The notes beneath the pieces are model-generated. The model made no database searches, had not been told where the DNA came from, and saw nothing but the letters and a program-made list of their open reading frames with translations. From Patescibacteria group bacterium (GTDB taxonomy: Bacteria; Patescibacteriota; Patescibacteriia; 2-12-FULL-57-11): a DNA stretch of 33,112 nucleotides. The stretch is from NCBI GenBank assembly GCA_004299275.1, contig SCSU01000049.1, positions 1 through 33,112 on the forward strand, in the 5' to 3' direction. Position 1 is the first letter of the stretch. Each line of letters begins with the position of its first letter. Shown here one piece after another: positions 1 to 9,867 of the stretch. A program made the translations under genes and the position numbers.

Positions 1-6
1 GGTGTA

Positions 7-582
7 GTGTTTCATACACCGCGAACCATGCCCGCAAATACTCGGATTGTCCCATCAATCAGCTACGTTTCATGGTTGGTCACCAACCAAAATGTGGCGT
101 ATATCCCTTATATGAAAAAAGCAGGCGCACTGCAGTTGCGGAGAAAAAGCGGGAAAGTGATTTTGACCGTTTTCTGCAAAAATCTCGCGGCGGGATTGGG
201 TGTGAAACCAGGTTTTGGCCTTCGAACTCTGCATTTCGGGACTAAACTGCGAGGCTACAATATTCAGAAGGGACAGGGGTACGGTTGGGACGGCCGTGAT
301 TACATTAGGGCAAAACGAAAAGGCAAAAACTTTTGGGTGATGACTATTCCAATCCGTGATAATGACCGACGACGGTCTGCGAGGCGCTTTATTAAAGGCA
401 ATTGTTATATCCGGACGCATCATAATGAAATTTATTATTTTGACCTCAGCAAATGGGTGATTGACCCGTCCAAGGCGAACGTAAGCGATCGTCACGGCGG
501 ACGTATTATCGAGATTGATTTTGAAAAAAATTCCATCTCTAATTCGCGCGAATGGTGGAATAGTTTAAAATACTATTCATGA
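7..582 (+). CDS. hypothetical protein (alternative ATG start at 28)
   Basis: 191-aa ORF overlapping the ATG of the next gene by ATGA; no family recognised. Contains palindrome copy 1 near its 3' end (ISNSREWW). Confidence 0.6.
   Translation: MFHTPRTMPANTRIVPSISYVSWLVTNQNVAYIPYMKKAGALQLRRKSGKVILTVFCKNLAAGLGVKPGFGLRTLHFGTKLRGYNIQKGQGYGWDGRDYIRAKRKGKNFWVMTIPIRDNDRRRSARRFIKGNCYIRTHHNEIYYFDLSKWVIDPSKANVSDRHGGRIIEIDFEKNSISNSREWWNSLKYYS
542..553. repeat. ATTCGCGCGAAT palindrome copy 1 (SNSREW)
   Basis: Context ATTCCATCTCTAATTCGCGCGAATGGTGGAAT, with ATTCCA/TGGAAT outer arms. Confidence 0.95.
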
Positions 583-854
583 AAAGGCTTGAAAAAACAT
601 TTAAGGCGTTCGCCAACCGCCGACGGCTGGCAATTATAACACTGTTAAAAAAGTGCAAGGAACTGACCGTCTCTGAGATTGCCGAGAAAATCAAACTATC
701 CTTTAAGGCCACATCAAAACATTTGAATTTGTTGGCCAACTCTGATGTTCTTGAAAAAGAACAACGCAGTCTCGAAATGTTTTATCGTCTTAATCCCGAA
801 GCTGATTCTACAATTCATCACTTGGTTAAAGCTGTCTCTAATTCGCGCGAATAG
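579..854 (+). CDS. ArsR-like winged-helix transcriptional regulator
   Basis: KTFKAFANRRRLAIITLLKKCKELTVSEIAEKIKLSFKATSKHLNLLANSDVLEKEQRS matches the ArsR-type HTH pattern; C-terminus ends in the palindrome-encoded SNSRE. Confidence 0.85.
   Translation: MKRLEKTFKAFANRRRLAIITLLKKCKELTVSEIAEKIKLSFKATSKHLNLLANSDVLEKEQRSLEMFYRLNPEADSTIHHLVKAVSNSRE
841..852. repeat. ATTCGCGCGAAT palindrome copy 2 (SNSRE-stop)
   Basis: Context GTCTCTAATTCGCGCGAATAGG at the 3' end of the ArsR gene. Confidence 0.95.
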
Positions 855-936
855 GCGAGTGGTTCAAAGGATGGATGCATGGTGATTATTATTCTTATGT
901 TATACTGAGGCACTAAACAGCCACTTCCATATTTGT

Positions 937-1488
937 ATGAGTTTAACGATCATCGGCATCTCTGGCTCGCTCAGAAAGGATTCCTGGAACACCAAACTCC
1001 TTAAGGCCGCGGTTCGGTTTTGTCCGCCGGAAGCAAAAATTGATATTCTTGATTGGTCAAAAGTTCCCGTTTACAACGGCGATGATGAGGCCAATATGCC
1101 TGCGCCGGTCTTGGAAGCAAAAAATAAAATCAGGGCGGCCGATGCCGTGCTTTTTGTGACGCCGGAATACAACTACAGCGTTCCCGGCTCGCTCAAGAAC
1201 GTGATTGACTGGTGTTCGCGGCCGTACGGTGACAACGCCTGGCAGGGGAAGCCAGTGGCGCTCATGGGCGCCTCGCCCGGTAATTTTGGCACCTTGCGCG
1301 CCCAGATGGCTCTGCGTCAGACTTTTACTTTCTCCGACATGCAGCCGGTGATGAGCCCCGAGGTTTTTGTCGGCCACTGCGCGGAAAAATTCGATGCTCG
1401 CGGCGAATTTACCGACGAAAAAGGCAGGGAACTGGTAACCGAACTGCTGGCGAATCTTGTCGCTCTGACCCAAAAACTAATAGGTTGA
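937..1488 (+). CDS. NADPH-dependent FMN reductase family protein
   Basis: GISGSLRKDSWNTKLL flavin-binding motif and PEYNYSVPGSLKNVIDW signature. Confidence 0.9.
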   Translation: MSLTIIGISGSLRKDSWNTKLLKAAVRFCPPEAKIDILDWSKVPVYNGDDEANMPAPVLEAKNKIRAADAVLFVTPEYNYSVPGSLKNVIDWCSRPYGDNAWQGKPVALMGASPGNFGTLRAQMALRQTFTFSDMQPVMSPEVFVGHCAEKFDARGEFTDEKGRELVTELLANLVALTQKLIG

Positions 1489-1542
1489 ACCGAATACGGC
1501 CTTGCCGGCCGGGCGCAGATTGCGTAGACTGACACCGTTTTT

Positions 1543-3354
1543 ATGGCTATGGACAATCGGGGCGGAAAAAAGAGTTTTATATTCACTGTTGACGAGTGGC
1601 TGCGCGCTTTGCCGCGAAAGCTTTTTCGTCCGGGGCCAAAAGGCCGCGTCCGTCTTTTAGCGTTTTGCGTTCTTTTGCTCGGCCTCATCGCCGGCGCTTA
1701 CGCCGCGCCGTGGTACTGGAATCGCGGGGCGGAATGGCTTCGCGCCACGGTCAAGATTCCCGCGCCCCTACTGCCTGTGCCGCCCTATCGTTTAGGTCTT
1801 GACCTCCAGGGTGGCGCGCATTTGGTCTACGAGGCGGATATGTCCGGCATCCCGGAGCGCGACCGCGGCGACGCGCTTGGGGGCGTGCGCGACGTAATTG
1901 AGCGACGAGTCAACGCTTTCGGCGTTTCCGAGCCGCTGGTGCAGACGAGCATGAGCGGCGGTAAATCTCGCGTGATTGTGGAGCTCGCCGGCATTAAAAA
2001 CGTCAAAGACGCCATCAAGGAAATCGGGGAGACGCCGATATTGGAATTTAAGGAGGAGTCCGGTGAGCCGTCGCGAGGTTTGACCGAACAAGAAAAAAAG
2101 GATTTGGAAAAATTTAACGCCGACGCTCTGGCCAAAGCCAAAGATATTGCCAAGCAAGCCCTCGCTACCGCCGCGAGCTCCACCGCTTTTGCCGACTTGG
2201 CGAAAAAGTTCAGCGAAGACCCGGGTTCCAAAGACCAGGGCGGCGACCTCGGCTATTTTACGCGCGGCGCGATGGTCAAGGAATTTGAAGCGGCGGTTTT
2301 TGACAAGTTAAAAGTTAATGAAATCACCAGAGAGCCGGTCAAAACCGTGTTTGGTTATCACGTCATTCAAAAAACCGGCGAGCGTGAGACCGAACAGGAT
2401 GGCAAAAAAGTCCGTGAGGCATCGGCTCGCCACATCTTGATTCGCACCAAGTCGGAGCGCGACGTCGTGCCGCTCGAGCAGTGGAAGGGGACCGGGCTCA
2501 CCGGCAAGCAGCTCAAACGCGCTTCGGTGCAGTTTGACCCAAATACCGGCGAACCGAACGTCTCCCTGCAATTTAACAGCGAAGGCGCGGAGCTTTTCTC
2601 CCAGCTGACCGAGCGGAATGTCGGCAAACCAGTCGCAATTTTTTTGGACGGCCGGATAATTTCGTCGCCGACGGTTAACGAAAAAATTTCCGGCGGCCAG
2701 GCGGTCATTACCGGCCGCTTTACCGTAGTCGAGTCCAAAAAATTGGCTCAACGGCTCAACGCCGGCGCCCTGCCCGTGCCCATCAATCTGCTTTCGCAAA
2801 AAACAGTCGGCGCGACCTTGGGCGAAGTTTCACTCAATCAGTCGCTCTTTGCCGGCCTGATCGGCATTTTGGCGGTGGCGCTGTTTATGATTATTTTTTA
2901 CCGCTTCCCGGGACTGCTCGCCACCTTCGCGCTGCTCATCTACACGGCGCTGGCCTTGGCAATTTTTAAACTCGTCGGCGTAACGATGACGCTGGCCGGT
3001 ATCGCCGGTTTTATCCTTTCGGTCGGTATGGCCGTTGACGCCAACATTCTGATTTTTGAACGAACGAAGGAGGAGATCCGCCGCGGTCGGAGTGTCGGCT
3101 CGGCTCTTGACGAGGGTTTTAGCCGCGCCTGGAACTCCATCCGCGATTCCAACGTCTCTTCGCTTATCACCTGCGCGATTCTCTATTGGTTCGGCACCTC
3201 CATCGTCCGCGGCTTCGCGCTGACTTTGGCTATCGGCATTTTGATGTCAATGTTTTCCGCGATTACCATCACCCGCACTTTCCTCAAACTCACCATGGGC
3301 GGCTGGGCGGAAAAGCATTTATGGTGGTTTGGAGCAAAAAGAGAAATTGTCTGA
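1543..3354 (+). CDS. secD: protein translocase subunit SecD with internal parvulin-like (PpiC/rotamase) segment
   Basis: [47 protein letters not shown]; inserted [24 protein letters not shown]...[10 protein letters not shown] and ARHILIRT. Confidence 0.95.
   Translation: MAMDNRGGKKSFIFTVDEWLRALPRKLFRPGPKGRVRLLAFCVLLLGLIAGAYAAPWYWNRGAEWLRATVKIPAPLLPVPPYRLGLDLQGGAHLVYEADMSGIPERDRGDALGGVRDVIERRVNAFGVSEPLVQTSMSGGKSRVIVELAGIKNVKDAIKEIGETPILEFKEESGEPSRGLTEQEKKDLEKFNADALAKAKDIAKQALATAASSTAFADLAKKFSEDPGSKDQGGDLGYFTRGAMVKEFEAAVFDKLKVNEITREPVKTVFGYHVIQKTGERETEQDGKKVREASARHILIRTKSERDVVPLEQWKGTGLTGKQLKRASVQFDPNTGEPNVSLQFNSEGAELFSQLTERNVGKPVAIFLDGRIISSPTVNEKISGGQAVITGRFTVVESKKLAQRLNAGALPVPINLLSQKTVGATLGEVSLNQSLFAGLIGILAVALFMIIFYRFPGLLATFALLIYTALALAIFKLVGVTMTLAGIAGFILSVGMAVDANILIFERTKEEIRRGRSVGSALDEGFSRAWNSIRDSNVSSLITCAILYWFGTSIVRGFALTLAIGILMSMFSAITITRTFLKLTMGGWAEKHLWWFGAKREIV
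2053..2478 (+). other. parvulin-like PPIase insertion within SecD (approx. residues 171-312)
   Basis: [49 protein letters not shown] matches the parvulin core; ARHILIRT, normally the first strand, follows the core. Confidence 0.8.
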
Positions 3355-3360
3355 TTAATT

Positions 3361-4275
3361 ATGATTAACATTATCGGCAAAAAGAAAATTTGGTTTGGAG
3401 TCTCCGGCGCCCTGCTCGCCGTTTCGCTAGCGGCGTTGATCCTTTGGGGGCTCAAGCTCGGTATTGACTTTACCGGCGGCTCAATTTTGGAATTGCACTT
3501 CCTCGCCGGCCGTCCGGAAAACGTAAGAATTTCCGAGGTGCTGAAAGAGCAGGGGATCGAAGGCGCCGCAATCCAGCCGGTTGAAGAAAGCGATTTACTG
3601 ATTCGCACCAAAGCGCTCTCCGAACCTGAGCATCAAAAAATCGTCGCCGCGCTCCATGAGTCCTTTAAAAACTCGGACAATCATAAAGTTTTGGAAGAGA
3701 AAGGTTTTGAATCAGTCGGCCCGACCATCGGCGCCGAGCTCAAAAGCAAGGCAATCTTGGCGCTGGTTTTGGTGCTCCTCGCGATTATTGCCTACATCGC
3801 TTTCGCCTTTCGCAAAGTTTCGGAGCCGGTGGCGTCCTGGAAGTACGGCGTCTGCGCCGTGGCGGCCCTCTTCCACGACGTGCTGATACCCACAGGCGTT
3901 TTTGCCCTGCTCGGAAAATTTTTGGGCTACGAGGTTGATACGCTCTTTGTTACGGCTATTCTGACCGTGCTGGGCTTTTCGGTGCACGACACCATCGTGG
4001 TCTTTGACCGCATTCGCGAAAATTTAATCAAACACACGGCCAAGACCTTTGAGGAAACCGTGAACCTCTCGGTCAACGAGACCATCACCCGTTCCATCAA
4101 TACCTCGCTCACGGTTTTGCTGGTCTTACTTTCGGTTTATTTTTTCGGCGGGGCCTCCACGCGCAATTTTGTCCTGGTGCTCATCCTCGGCATCGTTTTC
4201 GGCACCTACTCCTCGATTTTTATCGCCAGCCCGCTTTTAGTCGCCTGGCACAACCGCCAAAAACGCGGTAAATAA
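3361..4275 (+). CDS. secF: protein translocase subunit SecF
   Basis: GIDFTGGSILELHF, VLGFSVHDTIVVFDRIREN; directly downstream of secD. Confidence 0.95.
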   Translation: MINIIGKKKIWFGVSGALLAVSLAALILWGLKLGIDFTGGSILELHFLAGRPENVRISEVLKEQGIEGAAIQPVEESDLLIRTKALSEPEHQKIVAALHESFKNSDNHKVLEEKGFESVGPTIGAELKSKAILALVLVLLAIIAYIAFAFRKVSEPVASWKYGVCAVAALFHDVLIPTGVFALLGKFLGYEVDTLFVTAILTVLGFSVHDTIVVFDRIRENLIKHTAKTFEETVNLSVNETITRSINTSLTVLLVLLSVYFFGGASTRNFVLVLILGIVFGTYSSIFIASPLLVAWHNRQKRGK

Positions 4276-4294
4276 CGAATTAATTGCGATATTG

Positions 4295-4326
4295 CAAGAT
4301 TGGTTCTCCGCGGGGGACCAATCTTG
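4295..4326 (+). terminator. hairpin, probable transcription terminator after secDF
   Basis: CAAGATTGG TTCTCC GC GGGGGA CCAATCTTG followed by TTTAT; stem extends with G-U pairs. Confidence 0.65.
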
Positions 4327-4366
4327 TTTATATCAGAGCGGTTTTTTGCTATACTTTAATGCGTTT

Positions 4367-5821
4367 ATGCCCACTATCACCATTGATACCACGATCTTCC
4401 AGCAAATTTTCAACGCCACCGACCCGATTGTGGCGGGTTGGCTTATTTTTAAGGCCGGCGGCTGGATTCCCGCGCTGATTGTGCTCATTAAAGGCCTCTC
4501 CTGGGTCTGGCTTAACGAACGGCAGGGAATTTTTATTTCCCAACAGAAAAAAGTTTTTTTGGCTATTGACATCCCCAAGCAGAACGAACAGCTCCCCAAA
4601 GCCGTGGAGAATATTTTTTCCCACTTGCTGGGCGCCTATTCCACGTCGACCAAAAAAGAGCGTTGGATTGACGGCAAGGTCGGCGCGATTTTCAGTTTTG
4701 AAATTGTTTCCATTGAAGGTTACATCCAATTCGTTGTAATGAGCTGGGAAAAGTATCGCGATGTGCTGGAGGCGCTAATTTACGCTCAATATCCCGAAGC
4801 GGAGATAACTGAAATCGAGGACTACACCCAATTCGCCCCGCAAAAATGGCCAGACGACGAATACCTGATGTTTGCCACTGAGTTTGTACCCAAGAAAGGC
4901 AATTTTTATCCGATAAAAACTTACCCCGAGTTTGAGGAAAAATTGGCCGGCGAATTCAAAGACCCGATGGCCGGGCTTTTGGAGTCGCTCGCCAAGCTCC
5001 AGCCCGGCGAGCAGATTTGGCTGCAACTTTTGGTGCAGGTTGGCCCCCAAGATTGGATTAAGGGAGCGGAAAAATTGGTCAAAAAACTTATCGGCGCCAA
5101 AATGCCGCAGGCAGGACCGTCATTGCTGCAGCGAGCCATGGACATGCCGATTGAGGCCCTGGCGCTCGCGTCCGCCTCGCTTAGCCCGGCCGCGGTGCCG
5201 GCAAAAAAGGATCAGGAGGCCCGTTCCCAGATGCTCCATCTCTCGCCCGGCGAGCGTATCGTAGTGGAGGCAGTGGAGCGTAAAATTGCGAAGATTGGAC
5301 ATAACACTAAAATTCGTTTTTTATACATCGCGCCAAAAAAATCCGCGCGCACCGGCACGGCCATCGCTTTTGTCCGCGGCGCTCTGCTTCAGTTTACTAC
5401 TCACGATTTGAACAGTTTGGGCTTCAACGGACTCCTGACCACCAAACGCGATTATTTTTGGCAGACCAACAGTCTTTGGTATTATCTTTCGGCGACTTTT
5501 TATCGGACGGTCAACGAGCGGATGCGGATAAACTTTCGTGGTTATAAAAATCGGAGCTTGTGGACCGGCGGCAAAACTTTTGTTTTTAACACCGAGGAGC
5601 TCGCGACTTTTTGGCACTTCCCCGTGTTGCAGGTCAAGGCGCCGCTGGTCAAAAAGACCGAGGCTAAACGCGGCGAGCCGCCGTCGGGGCTGCCGGTTAT
5701 GGGCGGCTTGGGATTCCGTTTCGGCCCGCCGTCGGCCGGCGGCGCCGCCGCCGCGCCGGTGGGGGAGCCGAGCAGCGCCACGCCAGCTGGCGGGCCGCCG
5801 TCTAATCTGCCAATTGCTTGA
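4367..5821 (+). CDS. conserved membrane-anchored hypothetical protein upstream of the conjugation-type ATPase
   Basis: ORF track starts at TTG 4292 inside the terminator hairpin; MPTITIDTTIFQQIF at 4367 is the more likely start. N-terminal hydrophobic segment (WLIFKAGGWIPALIVLIKGLSWVWL), then a large soluble domain and Pro/Gly/Ala-rich tail. Confidence 0.8.
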   Translation: MPTITIDTTIFQQIFNATDPIVAGWLIFKAGGWIPALIVLIKGLSWVWLNERQGIFISQQKKVFLAIDIPKQNEQLPKAVENIFSHLLGAYSTSTKKERWIDGKVGAIFSFEIVSIEGYIQFVVMSWEKYRDVLEALIYAQYPEAEITEIEDYTQFAPQKWPDDEYLMFATEFVPKKGNFYPIKTYPEFEEKLAGEFKDPMAGLLESLAKLQPGEQIWLQLLVQVGPQDWIKGAEKLVKKLIGAKMPQAGPSLLQRAMDMPIEALALASASLSPAAVPAKKDQEARSQMLHLSPGERIVVEAVERKIAKIGHNTKIRFLYIAPKKSARTGTAIAFVRGALLQFTTHDLNSLGFNGLLTTKRDYFWQTNSLWYYLSATFYRTVNERMRINFRGYKNRSLWTGGKTFVFNTEELATFWHFPVLQVKAPLVKKTEAKRGEPPSGLPVMGGLGFRFGPPSAGGAAAAPVGEPSSATPAGGPPSNLPIA

Positions 5822-5824
5822 TTT

Positions 5825-7456
5825 ATGTCTTCTTTTTACGACCACGAACACGAGGACGAAATTATTTTTTTCGCCCAAACCAATTTTCGAAACCAGAACC
5901 GGCGTTTCGGAATCAAGACCGACGACCGACGCCGGCATTTTTACGTGCTCGGTAAGACCGGCATGGGCAAGACGACCTTGCTCGAGAACATGGTGATTTC
6001 CGACATCAACGCCGGCCACGGCGTCGGCGTGGTGGACCCTCATGGCGACTTTGCCGAAAAACTTCTGAACTTTATTCCCTCGAGCCGCGTCAACGATGTC
6101 GTCTACTTTAATCCCGCGGATTTTGATTACCCGATCGGTTTTAACGTGCTCGAAGCGGTGGATGACCGGCACAAGCATCTCGTGTCCTCGGGACTCATGG
6201 GCGTGTTCAAGAAAATTTGGCCGGACGTCTGGAGCGCCCGGATGGAGCACATCTTAAACAACTGCATCTTGGCCCTGCTTGACTACCCGGGCTCGACGCT
6301 TTTGGGCATTAACCGCATTTTGACCGATAAGGAGTACCGCAAGCGCGTCGTCTCCAAAATTAAAGACCCGGTGGTCAAGCAGTTCTGGATTGACGAGTAC
6401 GCGCGCTGGGAAGACCGTTTTAGGAACGAGGCCATCGCGCCGATACAAAACAAGGTCGGCCAGTTCCTCTCCGCTTCTATTATCCGCAACATCGTGGCGC
6501 AGGTTAAATCTACGATTAATCCGCGCGAAATAATGGATGGTGGCAAAATTTTTATCATGAATTTAGCCAAAGGGCGGATTGGCGAGGACTCCTCGCGGCT
6601 TTTGGGCGGGATGCTCATCACCAAAATCCAGCTCGCGGCCATGGAGCGCGTGGACGTCCCCGAGGCCGAACGCCGGGACTACTACCTTTACGTGGATGAA
6701 TTTCAAAACTTCGCCACGCAGAGCTTCGCCAATATTTTGTCCGAAGCGCGCAAATACCACCTGAACTTGATTATCGCCCATCAATACATAGAACAGCTGG
6801 ACGAGGACTACGTCCGTCCGGCAGTGTTCGGCAACGTCGGGACGATTATGACTTTCCGCGTCGGCGGCAAAGACGCTGAATTTCTGGAACAGGAATTTAC
6901 ACCGCAGTTTGTGATTGAGGATTTAGTGAATCTCGGGAAATACGACGTTTATCTGAAGCTGATGATTGACGGCGTGGCCTCAACGCCGTTTTCCGCCCGC
7001 ACTCTGCCGCCGATTTCCCAGCCGACCGGCAACGAGGATAAAGTGATAAAAGTTTCGCGCGAAAGGTATAGCCAGCCGCGCGCGGTGATTGAGGAAAAGA
7101 TTTTGCGCTGGGCCGGGTTTGAGGAGCCGGCGGCGGATGAGCATCCCGCGCCGCCGCGCGCCGTCGCGCCTGCCGCCCCAAGAGCGGCAGTTGTCCCGCC
7201 GGTCAGCGGGGCGCCAGCAGGCAAGCCGGCGCCCAGGCCGTCAGAGCCGCCGCGCTCAGCGCGGGGGAAAGGTAAAATTTCCGTTGTGGTAAACTGTTCT
7301 AACTGCGGCAAGGAGACGGCGGTCGGCTTTAAACCCGACCCCAACCGGCCTTTCTATTGCGACGAATGTTTTAAAAAAGTCAAAGCCGAACGCGAGCGGG
7401 CGCGCCAGGCTTCCTCCGAGGTCAAAAAATCGGAAGAAACGCCGGCGCCGGTTTGA
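5825..7456 (+). CDS. HerA/VirB4/TraG-like ATPase (type IV secretion/conjugation coupling type) with C-terminal zinc ribbon
   Basis: Walker A LGKTGMGKTTLLEN, VVDPHGDFAEKLL, Walker B-like YYLYVDEFQNF, IIAHQYIEQL; C-terminal CSNCGKETAVGFKPDPNRPFYCDEC. Confidence 0.88.
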   Translation: MSSFYDHEHEDEIIFFAQTNFRNQNRRFGIKTDDRRRHFYVLGKTGMGKTTLLENMVISDINAGHGVGVVDPHGDFAEKLLNFIPSSRVNDVVYFNPADFDYPIGFNVLEAVDDRHKHLVSSGLMGVFKKIWPDVWSARMEHILNNCILALLDYPGSTLLGINRILTDKEYRKRVVSKIKDPVVKQFWIDEYARWEDRFRNEAIAPIQNKVGQFLSASIIRNIVAQVKSTINPREIMDGGKIFIMNLAKGRIGEDSSRLLGGMLITKIQLAAMERVDVPEAERRDYYLYVDEFQNFATQSFANILSEARKYHLNLIIAHQYIEQLDEDYVRPAVFGNVGTIMTFRVGGKDAEFLEQEFTPQFVIEDLVNLGKYDVYLKLMIDGVASTPFSARTLPPISQPTGNEDKVIKVSRERYSQPRAVIEEKILRWAGFEEPAADEHPAPPRAVAPAAPRAAVVPPVSGAPAGKPAPRPSEPPRSARGKGKISVVVNCSNCGKETAVGFKPDPNRPFYCDECFKKVKAERERARQASSEVKKSEETPAPV

Positions 7457-7488
7457 GTGCGGCAAATAATACTTAATCCATCCAAAAT

Positions 7489-9858
7489 ATGTTCCTTCGC
7501 CAACGTCCGGCAAAAAGCGGATTTTCTTTTTCTCGCCGCGGTACGGTCTCAGCCAAGACAACTGTCTTGGACAAGCTAGCTAAAATATTCCTTTTACTAG
7601 CCGCCTTTTTGGGAATTTTCGCCGTGAGCCCCTGGGCCGCGGACGTTCACCAGTTCCCAAAGTTTTCTACTTTTACCCTGTTCGCAATTCTGGGAGCGTT
7701 TTTTTGGCTGTTGGGGCGGGTGCGAACCAAGGATTTTTCGTTTTATGAATTTCCGGGCTGGCAGGCGCTCGCGGCGGTTGTAGGCATTGCTCTGCTCTCC
7801 GCGCTTTTCTCCGGCAACCCGGGCCTGGCCATCTTGGGCAACCCGGCCGGCGTTGGCCTGTCTTTTGTCGGTTTGGCGGCTTTATACCTTTTTATATTCA
7901 GCGGCAGGCAGTATTTGCAAAACCCGAACGGGCTCCGACGTTTGCGAGCTGGTTTGGCCTGGTGTGTTGCCATTGCCTTCCTGTTTTTCGCAATCAGAAC
8001 CTTTGTGCCCTTGCCGGTTTTTTTCGGCCGGCTGGGCCTGTCCATTTTCTCCCGTTTGCCGTTGGAAATGGCGGCAGTGGCTGCGGCCATGGCCGTTCTC
8101 TCGCTCGCCGTTCTCTCCACCAATGTTTTTACGCCGCTAAAAACGGCGTTGTGGTCCGGCCTCGGAGTGCTCGCGCTCGTGCTGGTGGTGCTAATCGGTT
8201 CCCCGGCCGCCTGGGCGGGGCTGCTCCTCGGCTCTCTGCTCACACTCGCCGCGACTGTGAGCCGCGGCAGATGGCGCGGCGTCTGGTCCGCAGTCGGCGC
8301 CCTGCTTGTCCTCGCGTCTTTGCCCTTTGCCTTTTTCGGCACGCCGCGGGCCTTGCGCCTGGCCTTGCCTATTGAAAATACGCTTAACGTCAACGAGTCG
8401 TGGAGCATCACCAAAAATGTCCTTTACCGCGACGCGAAGCAGTTTTTGCTGGGCACTGGTTTTGGCGGTTACCCCGTGGCCTTCGCGGCGTATCGTCCGG
8501 CGGAATTGAATTTTTCATCGGCTTTTGGCGCCACGCTCCTCGCTCCGGCCGGCGTGTTTTATCTGATGCTCGTTGAGGGGGGCGTTCTAATGTTTATCCC
8601 TTTGCTGATTTTCATCGCCCTGACGCTCGTCTCGGTTTTCCGCGTCTGGAACCGGCGTCCGGCCGAGGGACCCCGGAGCCGGATTAAAGCCGCTTTAGGC
8701 CGCGGCGGCGAGAGCCAATTTCAATTCGGCGATGTTTGGCCGTTTATCGTCGCCTTTCTGGCGTTGCGCGCGGCCACTTTTTTCAGCGTGCCGTCGTTTT
8801 CAATTACGGTTCTGATGATTGTTTTGCTGACCCTTTACTTCGCTGGCTCAGCCGGTTTTTTGGGCGTAGCCGAACCAAGCGCTTCCTACGCCGCGAAATT
8901 ATTGGCAAAGCCGCGCGTCCGGCTGGCCAAAACAATTACCGCCGCAGTCCTTCTTGTTCTTTTTCTGTTTTTTTGGGGCCAGCAGACAATCGCCGAGGCC
9001 TATTTTGGACAAGCCATCAGGGCCTACGCTCAACGGGATTTGACGGCGGCGGAACAGCTGGCGCGAACGGCACAGTCGCTTAACGGAGGAGACGCCCGTT
9101 TCGCGCTGGGGCTGGCGCAAGTGCTCGCGGAACGCGCGTCGGCGGAGCTAAAAAATGCTGCTCAAACCGCGGCCGCCGTTGCGGCGCTCTCCCAAGCCGC
9201 CGCCTTCAAAGGTCAGGGCGCTGATTACTGGATTGCTCTTGCGGCCGCGGCGCGCGGACCGTCGGCAACTAACGAACAGGCCAAAAAAATTATGAATGAA
9301 AGCGCTGAGCGGGCCGAGGCGGCCGTGCCCGGGAATCCGGCTCTGCGTTTGGCCGTCGGCGACCTCTACGCCGCGAGCGGAGATTACGCTAACGCGATTG
9401 TTCGTTATCAAGCGGCGATACTTTTAAAAGCGGATTATTTGGCGGCCTACTTCCGCGCCGCCGACGTGGCCCTTAAGGCCGGCGATACGAATCGGGCTCA
9501 AGGTTTCGCGCTCACCGCCGTGCAGATTAATCCGGCGAACGCCGACGCCCTGACTTTGTTCGTCAACGTTTCGCTTACTAGACGCGCGCCGGGCGACGAG
9601 ACTGCCGCCGCCGCGGCGCTGGAGAGCTTGGCGGTGGTTCAGCCCTCAAATACCGCCGCTCTGGCTATCCTTGGCCAGCTTTATGAAAAACTGGGCCAGC
9701 TCACCGAAGCGCGGCGAGTTTTTGAACGTCTTAACCAGTTGGCACCGGAGACGCAGGGGCTCGGCCAAAAATTACAGGAGCTCAACGCGGCGATCGCCGC
9801 CGCGGCCTCGAGCACGCCGGCGGAAGCTCCTAAGGAAAAAACAGGGACTAAAAATTAG
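7489..9858 (+). CDS. polytopic membrane protein with O-antigen ligase/polymerase-like N-terminus and C-terminal TPR repeats
   Basis: Multiple hydrophobic helices, then NPALRLAVGDLYAASGDYANAIVRYQAAILLKADYLAAYFRAADVALKAGDTNRAQGFALTAVQINP (TPR). Start codon uncertain. Confidence 0.75.
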   Translation: MFLRQRPAKSGFSFSRRGTVSAKTTVLDKLAKIFLLLAAFLGIFAVSPWAADVHQFPKFSTFTLFAILGAFFWLLGRVRTKDFSFYEFPGWQALAAVVGIALLSALFSGNPGLAILGNPAGVGLSFVGLAALYLFIFSGRQYLQNPNGLRRLRAGLAWCVAIAFLFFAIRTFVPLPVFFGRLGLSIFSRLPLEMAAVAAAMAVLSLAVLSTNVFTPLKTALWSGLGVLALVLVVLIGSPAAWAGLLLGSLLTLAATVSRGRWRGVWSAVGALLVLASLPFAFFGTPRALRLALPIENTLNVNESWSITKNVLYRDAKQFLLGTGFGGYPVAFAAYRPAELNFSSAFGATLLAPAGVFYLMLVEGGVLMFIPLLIFIALTLVSVFRVWNRRPAEGPRSRIKAALGRGGESQFQFGDVWPFIVAFLALRAATFFSVPSFSITVLMIVLLTLYFAGSAGFLGVAEPSASYAAKLLAKPRVRLAKTITAAVLLVLFLFFWGQQTIAEAYFGQAIRAYAQRDLTAAEQLARTAQSLNGGDARFALGLAQVLAERASAELKNAAQTAAAVAALSQAAAFKGQGADYWIALAAAARGPSATNEQAKKIMNESAERAEAAVPGNPALRLAVGDLYAASGDYANAIVRYQAAILLKADYLAAYFRAADVALKAGDTNRAQGFALTAVQINPANADALTLFVNVSLTRRAPGDETAAAAALESLAVVQPSNTAALAILGQLYEKLGQLTEARRVFERLNQLAPETQGLGQKLQELNAAIAAAASSTPAEAPKEKTGTKN

Positions 9859-9867
9859 AAAACAGTC

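Noticed and set aside
1057-1473. Long antisense ORFs such as 1057-1473 minus, 5321-6250 minus and 7743-8414 minus
   Set aside because: They shadow well-supported plus-strand genes in GC-rich sequence and show no recognisable domains.
7553-7570. CCAAGACA-AC-TGTCTTGG inverted repeat near the start of the TPR membrane protein gene
   Set aside because: Short, single-copy and within or near the coding start; could be regulatory if the true start is downstream, but evidence is insufficient.
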